Shown here: piece by piece, positions 1 to 7,747 of the stretch
Numbering within the stretch: the first letter of the stretch is position 1
How the letters are laid out: each line of letters opens with the position of its first letter
DNA from: Butyrivibrio sp.
GTDB taxonomy: Bacteria > Bacillota > Clostridia > Lachnospirales > Lachnospiraceae
Reading direction: 5' to 3'
Length of the DNA: 64,000 bases
Assembly (NCBI GenBank): GCA_015056625.1
Contig: SVFY01000002.1
Coordinates: 159,488-223,487, forward strand
The notes under the pieces: generated by a model
Databases searched by the model: none
Seen by the model: only the letters and a program-made list of their open reading frames with translations
Told to the model about the DNA's origin: nothing
Program-made: the position numbers and the translations under genes

Positions 1-2
1 AG

Positions 3-692
3 CCTACTTTAGACGGATATCGTACTATTATCCATACATCCAAGCTTTATCAGCCATTTGTAAACTCAGTTATTACAACTATCCTTGGAACACTCCTTGG
101 ACTTGTAATGAGTACTTTGGGAGGCTATGTACTTTCTCAGTATGATATGCCAGGAAGAAATGCCCTTGCGTATTTCCTTCTTTTCACCATGATCTTCTCA
201 GGTGGTATGATCCCTGAGTACTTGGTAATGAAGCAGCTTGGCCTTGTAAATAAAATGTGGATCCTGGTTGTTAAGCATGGTATGAATGTTTATAACCTGG
301 TTCTTATGAGAAACTTCTTTGAAGGCATTCCGGGATCACTGTTTGAAGCTGCCAAGATCGATGGATGTTCTCCGATGGGAATCTTCTTTAAGATCGTCCT
401 TCCTCTTTCAAAAGCAGCTCTTGCATCAATCGGACTTATGTTTGCAGTAACAGTATGGAATGACTATTCAACAGTACAGATATACATCACAAATCGTGAT
501 CAGGTTAACTTCCAGTATATTCTGAGAGTTATGGTCATGGATGGTGATACGCCAACTACAGCATATAAGGTATCTCAGAGTACACTTTATTACTCAGCTA
601 TCGTATGTGCGATCCTTCCTTTCATGCTTCTGTATCCTTTCCTTCAGAAGTACTTTGTAAAGGGTGTTAATGTTGGTGCTGTAAAAGAGTGA
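3..692 (+). CDS. CUT1 sugar ABC transporter permease (LplC/YtcP-like), 5' end cut by window
   Basis: This is the inner-membrane permease subunit of a carbohydrate importer. The ORF track begins at an internal Met (108), but the frame stays open to the window edge and reads ...QPFVNSVITTILGTLLGLV before that Met. The NS..T stretch is typical of the first transmembrane part of the MalG-like domain, so the gene is truncated by the window and 108 is not its start. The permease EAA loop is visible as EAAKIDGCSPMGIFFKIVLP, the contact site for the ATPase. Several hydrophobic helices follow, and the tail ending FVKGVNVGAVKE is characteristic of the LplC/YtcP subgroup used for complex polysaccharide fragments. 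The partner permease and binding protein should lie upstream, outside the window. A hairpin follows the stop codon. The family call is firm; the substrate is inferred from the downstream esterase and GH43 genes. Confidence 0.9.
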   Translation, partial: PTLDGYRTIIHTSKLYQPFVNSVITTILGTLLGLVMSTLGGYVLSQYDMPGRNALAYFLLFTMIFSGGMIPEYLVMKQLGLVNKMWILVVKHGMNVYNLVLMRNFFEGIPGSLFEAAKIDGCSPMGIFFKIVLPLSKAALASIGLMFAVTVWNDYSTVQIYITNRDQVNFQYILRVMVMDGDTPTTAYKVSQSTLYYSAIVCAILPFMLLYPFLQKYFVKGVNVGAVKE

Positions 693-711
693 TCAATTCT
701 TTCAAATGATA

Positions 712-743
712 AGCCGCTTAGGTACCTAAGCGGCTATTATTTT
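712..743 (+). terminator. Perfect 24-base palindrome hairpin after the permease gene
   Basis: AGCCGCTTA-GGTACC-TAAGCGGCT is a perfect inverted repeat followed by ATTATTTT. The T-run is interrupted, so it may be a leaky terminator or an mRNA-stabilising stem that lowers expression of the enzyme genes relative to the transporter. Confidence 0.7.
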
Positions 744-769
744 GAAAAGATGTAATTTAGGAGCTTGTT

Positions 770-1492
770 ATGAGACATATTTTCTGGGCAGGAGATTCAA
801 CAGTTGCCTGCAATAAGTTTAATACATATCCCCAGACCGGGATTGCTCAGGCTTTTGACAGATATACAAAAGAAGACGTGGTTATAGTCAACCATGCAGT
901 CAACGGCAGGAGTACCAAGAGCTTTATTGACGAGAGCAGGCTGGCTGCTATTTACAATGACATAACTGAAGGTGATTACCTTTTTATCCAGTTTGGTCAC
1001 AATGATGAAAAGATAAATGACCCCACAAGATACACTGACCCCCACGGTGAGTTTATCGTAAATCTTGGGAAATTTGTAAATGTAGCGAGAAATAAGAAAG
1101 CATATCCAGTGTTTATTACATCTGTTGAGAGAAGGCTCTTTGATGAAGAGGGAAAGCTTAAGCCTTCAGAACATACAGAGTACGTAAAGGGTATGAAGGA
1201 GGCTGGAGAAAAGTTTAATGTCCCGGTGGTGGATCTTTTTACTATGAGCCGAAGCTTTCTTGAAAAATGCGGAGATGAAGAATCCAGAAAGTACTACATG
1301 AATCTTAAAGAAGGTGAAGCTAAGTGGGCTCCTGAAGGACTTACTGACAATTCCCATCTTAAGTACGAGGGAGCAATGCTGTATGCGGGAATGATAGCAA
1401 AGGAACTTGTGGATCTTGGAGACCACTATGAGAGCCTTATTGCGGATAAGGTTATTCTTGATGGCTCCATGAACATAGAAACAAATGGATAA
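770..1492 (+). CDS. SGNH/GDSL hydrolase, rhamnogalacturonan acetylesterase-like (CE12-type)
   Basis: A 240-residue protein with the blocks of SGNH esterases in order: GDST with Ser10 as likely nucleophile, the Asn-containing AVNGRS near residue 44, GHND at 76-79, and the C-terminal DNSH with Asp193 and His196 completing the triad. The arrangement resembles CE12 rhamnogalacturonan/xylan acetylesterases such as RhgT. These remove O-acetyl groups so that glycosidases can act. No signal peptide is present, so it probably works in the cytoplasm on imported oligosaccharides. An upstream TTTAGGAG is placed well for the ATG. It lies 12 bases before the first GH43 gene, which supports co-transcription. 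The fold and catalysis are clear; the exact acetylated substrate is inferred. Confidence 0.85.
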   Translation: MRHIFWAGDSTVACNKFNTYPQTGIAQAFDRYTKEDVVIVNHAVNGRSTKSFIDESRLAAIYNDITEGDYLFIQFGHNDEKINDPTRYTDPHGEFIVNLGKFVNVARNKKAYPVFITSVERRLFDEEGKLKPSEHTEYVKGMKEAGEKFNVPVVDLFTMSRSFLEKCGDEESRKYYMNLKEGEAKWAPEGLTDNSHLKYEGAMLYAGMIAKELVDLGDHYESLIADKVILDGSMNIETNG

Positions 1493-1504
1493 GGCGGTAG
1501 GAAT

Positions 1505-3136
1505 ATGAGATTATCAGATCTTGGAAATGGCAGATTTAGAAATCCTGTGCTTTTTGCAGATTACAGCGACCCTGACGTAATAAGAGTCGTTGATACTTTT
1601 TACATGACTGCCAGCAGCTTCAACTACACACCAGGTCTTCCAATACTTACTTCAAAGGACCTGGTAAACTGGGAGCTTGTTAATTATGCACTGGATAATA
1701 TCAAAGAGGAAAGATATGATATCCCAAGGCATTCAGAAGGAGTCTGGGCTCCGGCGATAAGATTTCATGACGATATGTTTTATATTTACTATGGAATGCC
1801 TGACGAAGGCTACTACGTAGTAAGAACTAAAGATCCCCTTGGTAAGTGGGATGAGCCGGTTTGTGTTCTTGAAGGAAAGGGACTTATAGATCCCTGTCCC
1901 TTCTGGGATGATGATGGAAAAGCCTATATTGTACATGGCTATGCCAAGAGCAGGATCGGGTTTAAGAGCATTCTTGGAATCTTTGAAATGAGTCCTGATG
2001 GACTTAAAGCTGTTTCAGAAGATCATTTCATTTTTGATGGTAATGACCCAAAACATCCTGCAGTTACAATTGAAGGCCCCAAGATCTATAAAAGAGATGG
2101 ATATTATTATATCTGGGCTCCAGCGGGAGGTGTAAGACCTGGATACCAGGTTGTGCTTAGAAGCCGTGATATTCATGGCCCTTACGAGATAAGGACAGTA
2201 TTAGACCAGGGCCGCAGCGTTATAAATGGACCTCATCAGGGAGGTCTTGTAGATACTGAGGATGGGAAAGAGTATTTCCTGCATTTTCAGGACAGAGGTC
2301 TCTACGGCAGGATATGCCACCTTCAGCCGGTTTCCTGGAAGGATGAATGGCCGGTAGTTGGAGACGATAAAACTGGAACCGGCTGCGGCGAACCGGTTTA
2401 TGAGATGGATATTCCTGTAAAAAGAGATGCTGGCTATGAGAGGACATATCTATCTTCATCAGATGACTTTGAAGGCGGAAAATATGGACTTATGTGGCAG
2501 TGGCTTGGAAACCACAATAGCTCTTTTTATGGGAAAACTGATAAAGAAAATGGACTTCGCCTATATGCTCTTAATCTTTCAAAGGAGAAAGAGCCAGTCA
2601 TTTGGAAAAGCGCCAATGTTCTGACTCAGAAGATAATATATCCGTTATTTGATTGTGACATAAGCTTTAGAGTCTTAAATCTTAAGGATGGAGACAGGGC
2701 AGGGGTATGCATGACTGGAGGGCAGTATATCACAGCCTATGTCGAAAGAACAAATGGCGATCTTGAGCTTAAGGTTGCAAAGTCTGTAGGCGGTGATGGC
2801 GATAAAAAAGAAGAAGTCTTTAGCTCTTTTTTGCTTAAAGAGGTAATTAAGGATCCTGAAGATATAAGTATCAGGATGAGATTTGGATATGATGAAGAAG
2901 TAAGCGGAGTTGATCTTTACTATCAGGATGTAAATGTTCCCTACAGCGGAAAGAATCCGCATCTGTCCATGTATCTGATCCTTCCTGATGGCGGTTTAAA
3001 GGATCTTTCCGTGAACTTTGAACCATTAGATCACACCTGGGTAGGAGCCAAGATCGGTATATTTGCGCTTTCTAAAAATGTAGCTAAGGATCCTGGCTTT
3101 GCTGATTTTCACTATGTGACTGTAAATGAATTGTAA
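1505..3136 (+). CDS. Family 43 glycoside hydrolase (beta-xylosidase/arabinofuranosidase type)
   Basis: A 543-residue two-domain enzyme. The N-terminal five-bladed propeller carries the three GH43 acidic residues: the base in YSDPDV (about Asp22), the pKa-modulating Asp129 in LIDPC and the acid Glu190 in IEGP. WAP and the aromatic-rich YYYIWAP segment are also typical. Residues about 320-540 match the concanavalin-A-like beta-sandwich found at the C-terminus of beta-xylosidases (the DFEGG..MWQW..N region and the closing IGIFALS). No signal peptide is seen, so the enzyme is cytoplasmic and acts on imported short oligosaccharides. It sits between the esterase and the ankyrin-GH43 gene with short spacing. 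The family is certain; whether it removes xylose, arabinose or another pentose cannot be decided from sequence. Confidence 0.92.
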   Translation: MRLSDLGNGRFRNPVLFADYSDPDVIRVVDTFYMTASSFNYTPGLPILTSKDLVNWELVNYALDNIKEERYDIPRHSEGVWAPAIRFHDDMFYIYYGMPDEGYYVVRTKDPLGKWDEPVCVLEGKGLIDPCPFWDDDGKAYIVHGYAKSRIGFKSILGIFEMSPDGLKAVSEDHFIFDGNDPKHPAVTIEGPKIYKRDGYYYIWAPAGGVRPGYQVVLRSRDIHGPYEIRTVLDQGRSVINGPHQGGLVDTEDGKEYFLHFQDRGLYGRICHLQPVSWKDEWPVVGDDKTGTGCGEPVYEMDIPVKRDAGYERTYLSSSDDFEGGKYGLMWQWLGNHNSSFYGKTDKENGLRLYALNLSKEKEPVIWKSANVLTQKIIYPLFDCDISFRVLNLKDGDRAGVCMTGGQYITAYVERTNGDLELKVAKSVGGDGDKKEEVFSSFLLKEVIKDPEDISIRMRFGYDEEVSGVDLYYQDVNVPYSGKNPHLSMYLILPDGGLKDLSVNFEPLDHTWVGAKIGIFALSKNVAKDPGFADFHYVTVNEL

Positions 3137-3154
3137 AGAGCTTTCGGGGGAAAT

Positions 3155-5095
3155 ATGGAACAATTCCAAAAGAAAAGACTTGCTTCATATATTGATGAAA
3201 AGGACCTTGGGAAAGTAAGGCAGATCCTTATAGATGACCCTAACCTGATTGATGCGGACCTGTTTTTTGCAGCGGCAAAAACAGGAGACTTGCCACTTGT
3301 AAGGTATCTTGTTGAGTACTCAAGGATAAGCCTTAATGAATATGACAGTGACCACAGACATGTGCTTTTTTATGCTGCTATGTCAGGAAATCTGGAACTA
3401 TTTAAATATCTTGTTGAAAAGTGCGGTATGGACCCTCTTGAGGGGGATAAAAATCTTATTACCTGCTGGGATATTGTCCATGACAGTTTTCCAGAGATCG
3501 ATAAGTATCTGGAAGAGAGATTTAAAGCAGGATATGAGCAATTTTACAAAAATCCCATAAGAACAGGCTTTTTCCCGGATCCTTCAATCTGCAGAGTTGG
3601 AAGTGACTACTACATGGTAAATTCTTCCTTTATCTTTTTTCCATGTATTCCAATTTCTCACTCAAGGGACCTTGTTCACTGGGAAATAATCGGTCATGCC
3701 ATCACTGATCCAAAGTGGGCTTATCTGGATAAGCTGGAAGGTGGACGAGGCTACTGGGCTCCTGATATTTCTTACCATGATGGAAGATTTTATATTACAG
3801 CAACCTACAGGCTAAACGATGTTCCACCGGTGTATAGGCGCCAGATCGTGGTATCTTCAGACAAACCACAGGGCCCTTACACAGAGCCTGTATTCATAGA
3901 CGAAGATGGCATCGATCCCAGTATTTTTAATGACGATGACGGGAAAAGATACATGCTCCTAAACAGAGGAGCCAGGATATTTGAGCTTGATAAGACTGCA
4001 ACCAAAAAGATATCTGACGCGACGCTTTTGTTTTATGGAGACCATAAGAGAGCTCCTGAGGGCCCCCATCTTTATAAAAAGGATGGCTATTACTACCTTT
4101 TGGAGGCAGAGGGCGGAACAGGCCCAGGCCACAGGGTGACTGTGTCAAGGTCAAAAGAGCTTTTTGGAGAATATACTCCCTGTCCCTATAACCCCATAAT
4201 GAGGCAAAAGGACGATAAAGCAGCCCTTCAAAGATGTGGCCACGGTGATCTTGTGGATACCCCTGATGGCAGATGGTACATGGTATATCTTTGCGGCAGG
4301 ATGATAGGAGATGGATACAGCGTTTTAGGAAGAGAAACAGCACTTGATCCTGTCACCTGGACGCCTGATGGCTGGCCTTTAGTTAATGATCTTAAGGGTC
4401 CGTCTGCTATGCAGAAAAAGCCATTTCCAGAAATTGAAGCTGCTGAAAATATGAACACGTCCGAGATTTCCCCTTGCGGACTATTTTTGGATCACATGAC
4501 ACCAAGACCTTTTGAAGATGGTGCGGTAAAATGCAGTGTGACTTATGAAAATGGAACAGCTATAAGAAGCTATGCTATAAGGGGTAGCAGACATGCACTT
4601 TCAAAAGTGGAAAGCAGAAATATTGTGCTAAGAAGGCAGACCTCTTTTAAATTCAGATATAGCGTTTTATTAGATATTCCGCAAATGCATGAAGGGCAGA
4701 GCGCAGGAATAACAGGTTACTACGATGAGAATACTTTTTTCGAGTTTGGAATAATGAAAAAAGAAGGCGGCATTTATGTTTACTCAAATGAGCATATTGG
4801 CGATCGGGATAAGACTATTATCAGTGATGCTGCAATACCTGAAGTTACAGAAGCTGTCTGCTTTAACGTGGACACGGATTACTTTACAAGGGTGCTGTCA
4901 TATAGTACCTTGAGTAGTGGAAAAACCAGTCATGCAAAGATACATGTAACACTTGAGAATGTAAATTATCTTTGTGATGAGGGACTTAAAAAGGGCAAGA
5001 GATTTACAGGTGCGCTTGTTGGCATGTATGCAGTTCGCCTGGCAGAAGAGCTTACAGCGTTCTTTCATCATGAAAAGTACGAGGATTTAATATAA
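3155..5095 (+). CDS. Ankyrin-repeat/GH43 fusion glycosidase
   Basis: A 646-residue protein whose first about 125 residues are not glycosidase. They show ankyrin-type helix-turn-helix repeats: DLFFAAAKTGDLPLVRYLVE, then VLFYAAMSGNLELFKYLVE, then a degenerate third unit ending in FPEIDKYLEERF. From about residue 135 a GH43 propeller begins, with all three catalytic acids present (FPDPS Asp142, GIDPS Asp254, PEGP Glu302). A C-terminal beta-sandwich follows after about residue 440. No signal peptide or membrane segment is visible, so it should be cytoplasmic. The reading frame is continuous across the junction and the GH43 part starts normally, so this is a genuine fusion and not a frameshift join. 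Ankyrin repeats usually bind proteins; the partner is unknown. The gene ends 2 bases before the ABC exporter. Confidence 0.9.
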   Translation: MEQFQKKRLASYIDEKDLGKVRQILIDDPNLIDADLFFAAAKTGDLPLVRYLVEYSRISLNEYDSDHRHVLFYAAMSGNLELFKYLVEKCGMDPLEGDKNLITCWDIVHDSFPEIDKYLEERFKAGYEQFYKNPIRTGFFPDPSICRVGSDYYMVNSSFIFFPCIPISHSRDLVHWEIIGHAITDPKWAYLDKLEGGRGYWAPDISYHDGRFYITATYRLNDVPPVYRRQIVVSSDKPQGPYTEPVFIDEDGIDPSIFNDDDGKRYMLLNRGARIFELDKTATKKISDATLLFYGDHKRAPEGPHLYKKDGYYYLLEAEGGTGPGHRVTVSRSKELFGEYTPCPYNPIMRQKDDKAALQRCGHGDLVDTPDGRWYMVYLCGRMIGDGYSVLGRETALDPVTWTPDGWPLVNDLKGPSAMQKKPFPEIEAAENMNTSEISPCGLFLDHMTPRPFEDGAVKCSVTYENGTAIRSYAIRGSRHALSKVESRNIVLRRQTSFKFRYSVLLDIPQMHEGQSAGITGYYDENTFFEFGIMKKEGGIYVYSNEHIGDRDKTIISDAAIPEVTEAVCFNVDTDYFTRVLSYSTLSSGKTSHAKIHVTLENVNYLCDEGLKKGKRFTGALVGMYAVRLAEELTAFFHHEKYEDLI

Positions 5096-5097
5096 CC

Positions 5098-6873
5098 ATG
5101 GGAAATACTAATCATGATACATCGGTATATTTTGAAAGCTATGAAAAACACAAAGGAAAGCCCTTAATGATACTTATTGGGCTATATAAAGGAATGTACT
5201 CCAATTTCTTCTGGTCCACATTCTTTTATATAATAAAGCACAGCCCTGTATGGGTGCTTCCAATAGTTACTGCAAACATCATAAACAGTGTCACAAATGC
5301 TGATCCTAATGTTTACAGGATAATTGCCCTGGATGCTGTTTTGATGGTAATTCTTTTGATACTAAACGTTCCAATGAATCAGCTTCATATTCATTTTAGG
5401 AGCAGAGCGGTAAGGAAAGTTGAAGCAGGTCTTAGAAGTGCACTTGTTCATAAGATCCAGGTTTTATCCATACCACATCAAAAGGAGATGCTCTCAGGAA
5501 GACTTCAGTCCAAGATAATAAGGGATGTGGAGTCTGTGGAGACACTTTCAGATCAGCTTTTTGTATCACTTATCAATATATTCATAAACGTGATCGTTGC
5601 TCTTTCTGTAACTATTTCTAAGAGTATTATTGTTTTTTTGTTTTTTCTGTTTACAGTTCCTATTGCTGCGGTACTGGTTGTTGGCTTTAAAAAGCCAATA
5701 AAGAAGCACAATCAGAAGTTCAGAAAAGAGATGGAAGAAACCAGCGCCAAGGTTATGGAGATGGTGCAGCTGGTTCCTGTAACAAGGGCCCACGGTCTTG
5801 AAAATGAAGAGATAAGCAGGATGGATACCCAGGTGGATCTAATTGCCCAGGCTGGCTATTCCCTGGATATCATACAGGGGCAGTTCGGAGCTGTAAGCTG
5901 GGCTATTTTCCAGATAGCTCAGGTTCTTTGCCTTACCTTTACCGCTGTTTTGTCTGTAAAAGGAAAGGTTCAGGTTGGAGATGTGGTCCTGTACCAGAGC
6001 TACTTCACTACCATCGTAGGTCAGATATCATCTCTTTTGACACTTCTTCCAATAATTTCAAAGGGCCTTGAGTCAGTTACAAGTATTGGCGAGATTTTAG
6101 AGTCACCCTATGTTGAAGACACAGAAGGTAAAAGCGATATTGGCCCATTAAAGGGAGAGTTTGATTTTGAAAACATTGGCTATGCTTATCCTGACAGCCA
6201 GGATGAGATAATTTCAGGGCTTACATTTCACGTAAATCCTGGAGAAACTGTTGCCTTTGTTGGCGAGTCCGGGGCAGGAAAGAGTACCATCATGAACCTT
6301 CTTGTGGGCTTTGGAATGCCATCTAGTGGTAAACTTCTTATTGATGGCAGGGACATAAAGGATATAAGCCTTCAGAGCTACAGAAAACAGCTTGCAGTTG
6401 TTCCTCAGAACACCATTCTTTTTTCAGGGACAATAAGAGATAATATTCTTTATGGAGCCAGTGATATATCTGAGGAAAAGCTTTCCCAGGTCATTGAAGA
6501 AGCCGGGCTTAAAAGCGTTATAGATAAGCTTCCTGCTGGGCTTGATACTGTGGTAGGAGAGCACGGCGATAAGCTATCCGGAGGACAAAAACAAAGGATT
6601 TCTATAGCAAGAGCCCTTATAAGAAACCCCAAGGTAATCCTGCTTGACGAGGCTACATCAGCTCTTGATGCTATCTCAGAAAAAGAAGTCAGCTACGCCC
6701 TTGACCATATTTCAAGCAAGTGTACAACCTTCATTGTGGCCCACAGGCTGGCAACCATAGAAAAGGCTGACAAGATAATCGTTATTGATAATGGCACCAT
6801 TGCTGAGGTTGGAAGCTTTAAAGAGCTCATGGATAAAAAGGGAATATTCTACAGAATGGAGATGACAAAATGA
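5098..6873 (+). CDS. ABC exporter half-transporter, fused permease-ATPase
   Basis: A 591-residue type IV ABC protein. The N-terminal membrane domain (about residues 20-330) has six hydrophobic segments and the EAGLRSALVHKI intracellular coupling region. The ATPase domain carries Walker A GESGAGKST at about 389, the signature LSGGQKQR at about 493, Walker B VILLDEAT with Asp517/Glu518, and the H-loop VAHRL. All catalytic motifs are intact. Such proteins normally export lipids, drugs, peptides or glycans as homo- or heterodimers. Here the gene lies inside a sugar-degradation operon, 2 bases after the ankyrin-GH43 gene and overlapping the next start codon, so its transport role may be linked to sugar use. 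No partner half-transporter is adjacent, which suggests a homodimer. Substrate unknown. Confidence 0.9.
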   Translation: MGNTNHDTSVYFESYEKHKGKPLMILIGLYKGMYSNFFWSTFFYIIKHSPVWVLPIVTANIINSVTNADPNVYRIIALDAVLMVILLILNVPMNQLHIHFRSRAVRKVEAGLRSALVHKIQVLSIPHQKEMLSGRLQSKIIRDVESVETLSDQLFVSLINIFINVIVALSVTISKSIIVFLFFLFTVPIAAVLVVGFKKPIKKHNQKFRKEMEETSAKVMEMVQLVPVTRAHGLENEEISRMDTQVDLIAQAGYSLDIIQGQFGAVSWAIFQIAQVLCLTFTAVLSVKGKVQVGDVVLYQSYFTTIVGQISSLLTLLPIISKGLESVTSIGEILESPYVEDTEGKSDIGPLKGEFDFENIGYAYPDSQDEIISGLTFHVNPGETVAFVGESGAGKSTIMNLLVGFGMPSSGKLLIDGRDIKDISLQSYRKQLAVVPQNTILFSGTIRDNILYGASDISEEKLSQVIEEAGLKSVIDKLPAGLDTVVGEHGDKLSGGQKQRISIARALIRNPKVILLDEATSALDAISEKEVSYALDHISSKCTTFIVAHRLATIEKADKIIVIDNGTIAEVGSFKELMDKKGIFYRMEMTK

Positions 6874-7712
6874 TGCAATTAGGAATAAGATTTCACGACA
6901 CAAAAGAGATTCCATTTGAAGACAGACTTAAAAGTATCAAAGATCAGGGCTTTGACTGCGTTCATATAGCTCTTTCAAAGGTACCTGGTTTTACTGCCGA
7001 TACAGACGCACTTAATCCTGGTTATGCAATGTATTTGAGAAATGCTTTCAGGAAGGCTGACCTGGATGTGGCAGTTCTTGGCTGCTATCTTAATCTTGCA
7101 AATCCCAATCAGGAAGCCCTTAAAAAGACTCAGGAGAAGTATTTTGCTCACCTGCGATTTGCCAGCATCCTTGGATGTGGCATGGTGGGAACAGAGACTG
7201 GTGCTCCAAATGAAGCATATTCCTATGACAAGGAGGCCTGCCATTCAAAAGAGGCTCTGGAAACCTTTATTACAGGCTTAAAGCCTGTTGTAAAGTGTGC
7301 TGAAAATATGGGCGTGATCATTGCCATCGAGCCAGTTTACAGACACATAGTCTATGATGCAAAAAGGGCAAGAGAGGTACTTGACAGGATTGAGTCACCT
7401 AATCTTCAGATAATATTTGATCCGGTAAACCTTCTTTGGACCGACAACTATGAAAACAGATATGAAGTTATTGATGAGGCCATAGACCTTCTTGGGAAGG
7501 ATATCGCCATGATACACCTGAAGGATTCGATCCTTATGGAGGATAGCGTAAAGAGCGTCGGCTGCGGATTTGGTGAGATGAAGTATGACAGTATCATAAA
7601 ATTCGCACTGGAGAAAAAGCCTTTTATTCACGCAACTTTAGAAGATACCAAGCCTGAAACAGCAGCGCAGTCCCTTAAGTGTATAAAAGATGTGATAGCT
7701 TCCTTATCATAA
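6870..7712 (+). CDS. Sugar phosphate isomerase/epimerase-like TIM barrel protein
   Basis: A 280-residue protein of the xylose-isomerase-like/AP endonuclease family 2 TIM barrel group. Recognisable parts are the opening MQLGIRFHD, the GCGMVGTETGAP strand end, the metal-ligand Glu in IAIEPVYRH, the Asp/Asn pair in IIFDPVNLL, and HLKDS with a metal-binding His. These enzymes isomerise or epimerise keto-sugars or related acids using a divalent metal. The ATG overlaps the stop codon of the ABC exporter (ATGA), so the two are translationally coupled. It ends the first operon just before a strong terminator. The family is well supported; the substrate is probably a pentose or uronic acid derivative, but this is a guess from context. 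Confidence 0.85.
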   Translation: MMQLGIRFHDTKEIPFEDRLKSIKDQGFDCVHIALSKVPGFTADTDALNPGYAMYLRNAFRKADLDVAVLGCYLNLANPNQEALKKTQEKYFAHLRFASILGCGMVGTETGAPNEAYSYDKEACHSKEALETFITGLKPVVKCAENMGVIIAIEPVYRHIVYDAKRAREVLDRIESPNLQIIFDPVNLLWTDNYENRYEVIDEAIDLLGKDIAMIHLKDSILMEDSVKSVGCGFGEMKYDSIIKFALEKKPFIHATLEDTKPETAAQSLKCIKDVIASLS

Positions 7713-7718
7713 AAACAG

Positions 7719-7746
7719 GCCCCTGACTTAAATGTCAGGGGCTTTT
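7719..7746. terminator. Terminator between convergent genes
   Basis: GCCCCTGAC-TTAAAT-GTCAGGGGC followed by TTTTATCATTT on the + strand. It ends the sugar operon. The minus-strand gene ends inside the T-run side, so the same stem could work for it in reverse, although the A-run on that side is shorter. Confidence 0.88.
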
Positions 7747-7747
7747 A

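Noticed and set aside
797-1426. Two minus-strand ORFs (82 and 86 residues) inside the esterase gene
   Set aside because: They lie fully within a strong + strand gene, have no ribosome site and show no recognisable domain.
3927-4458. 138- and 76-residue minus-strand ORFs within the ankyrin-GH43 gene
   Set aside because: Shadows of the GH43 coding frame; Cys/His/Ser-rich composition typical of antisense translation.
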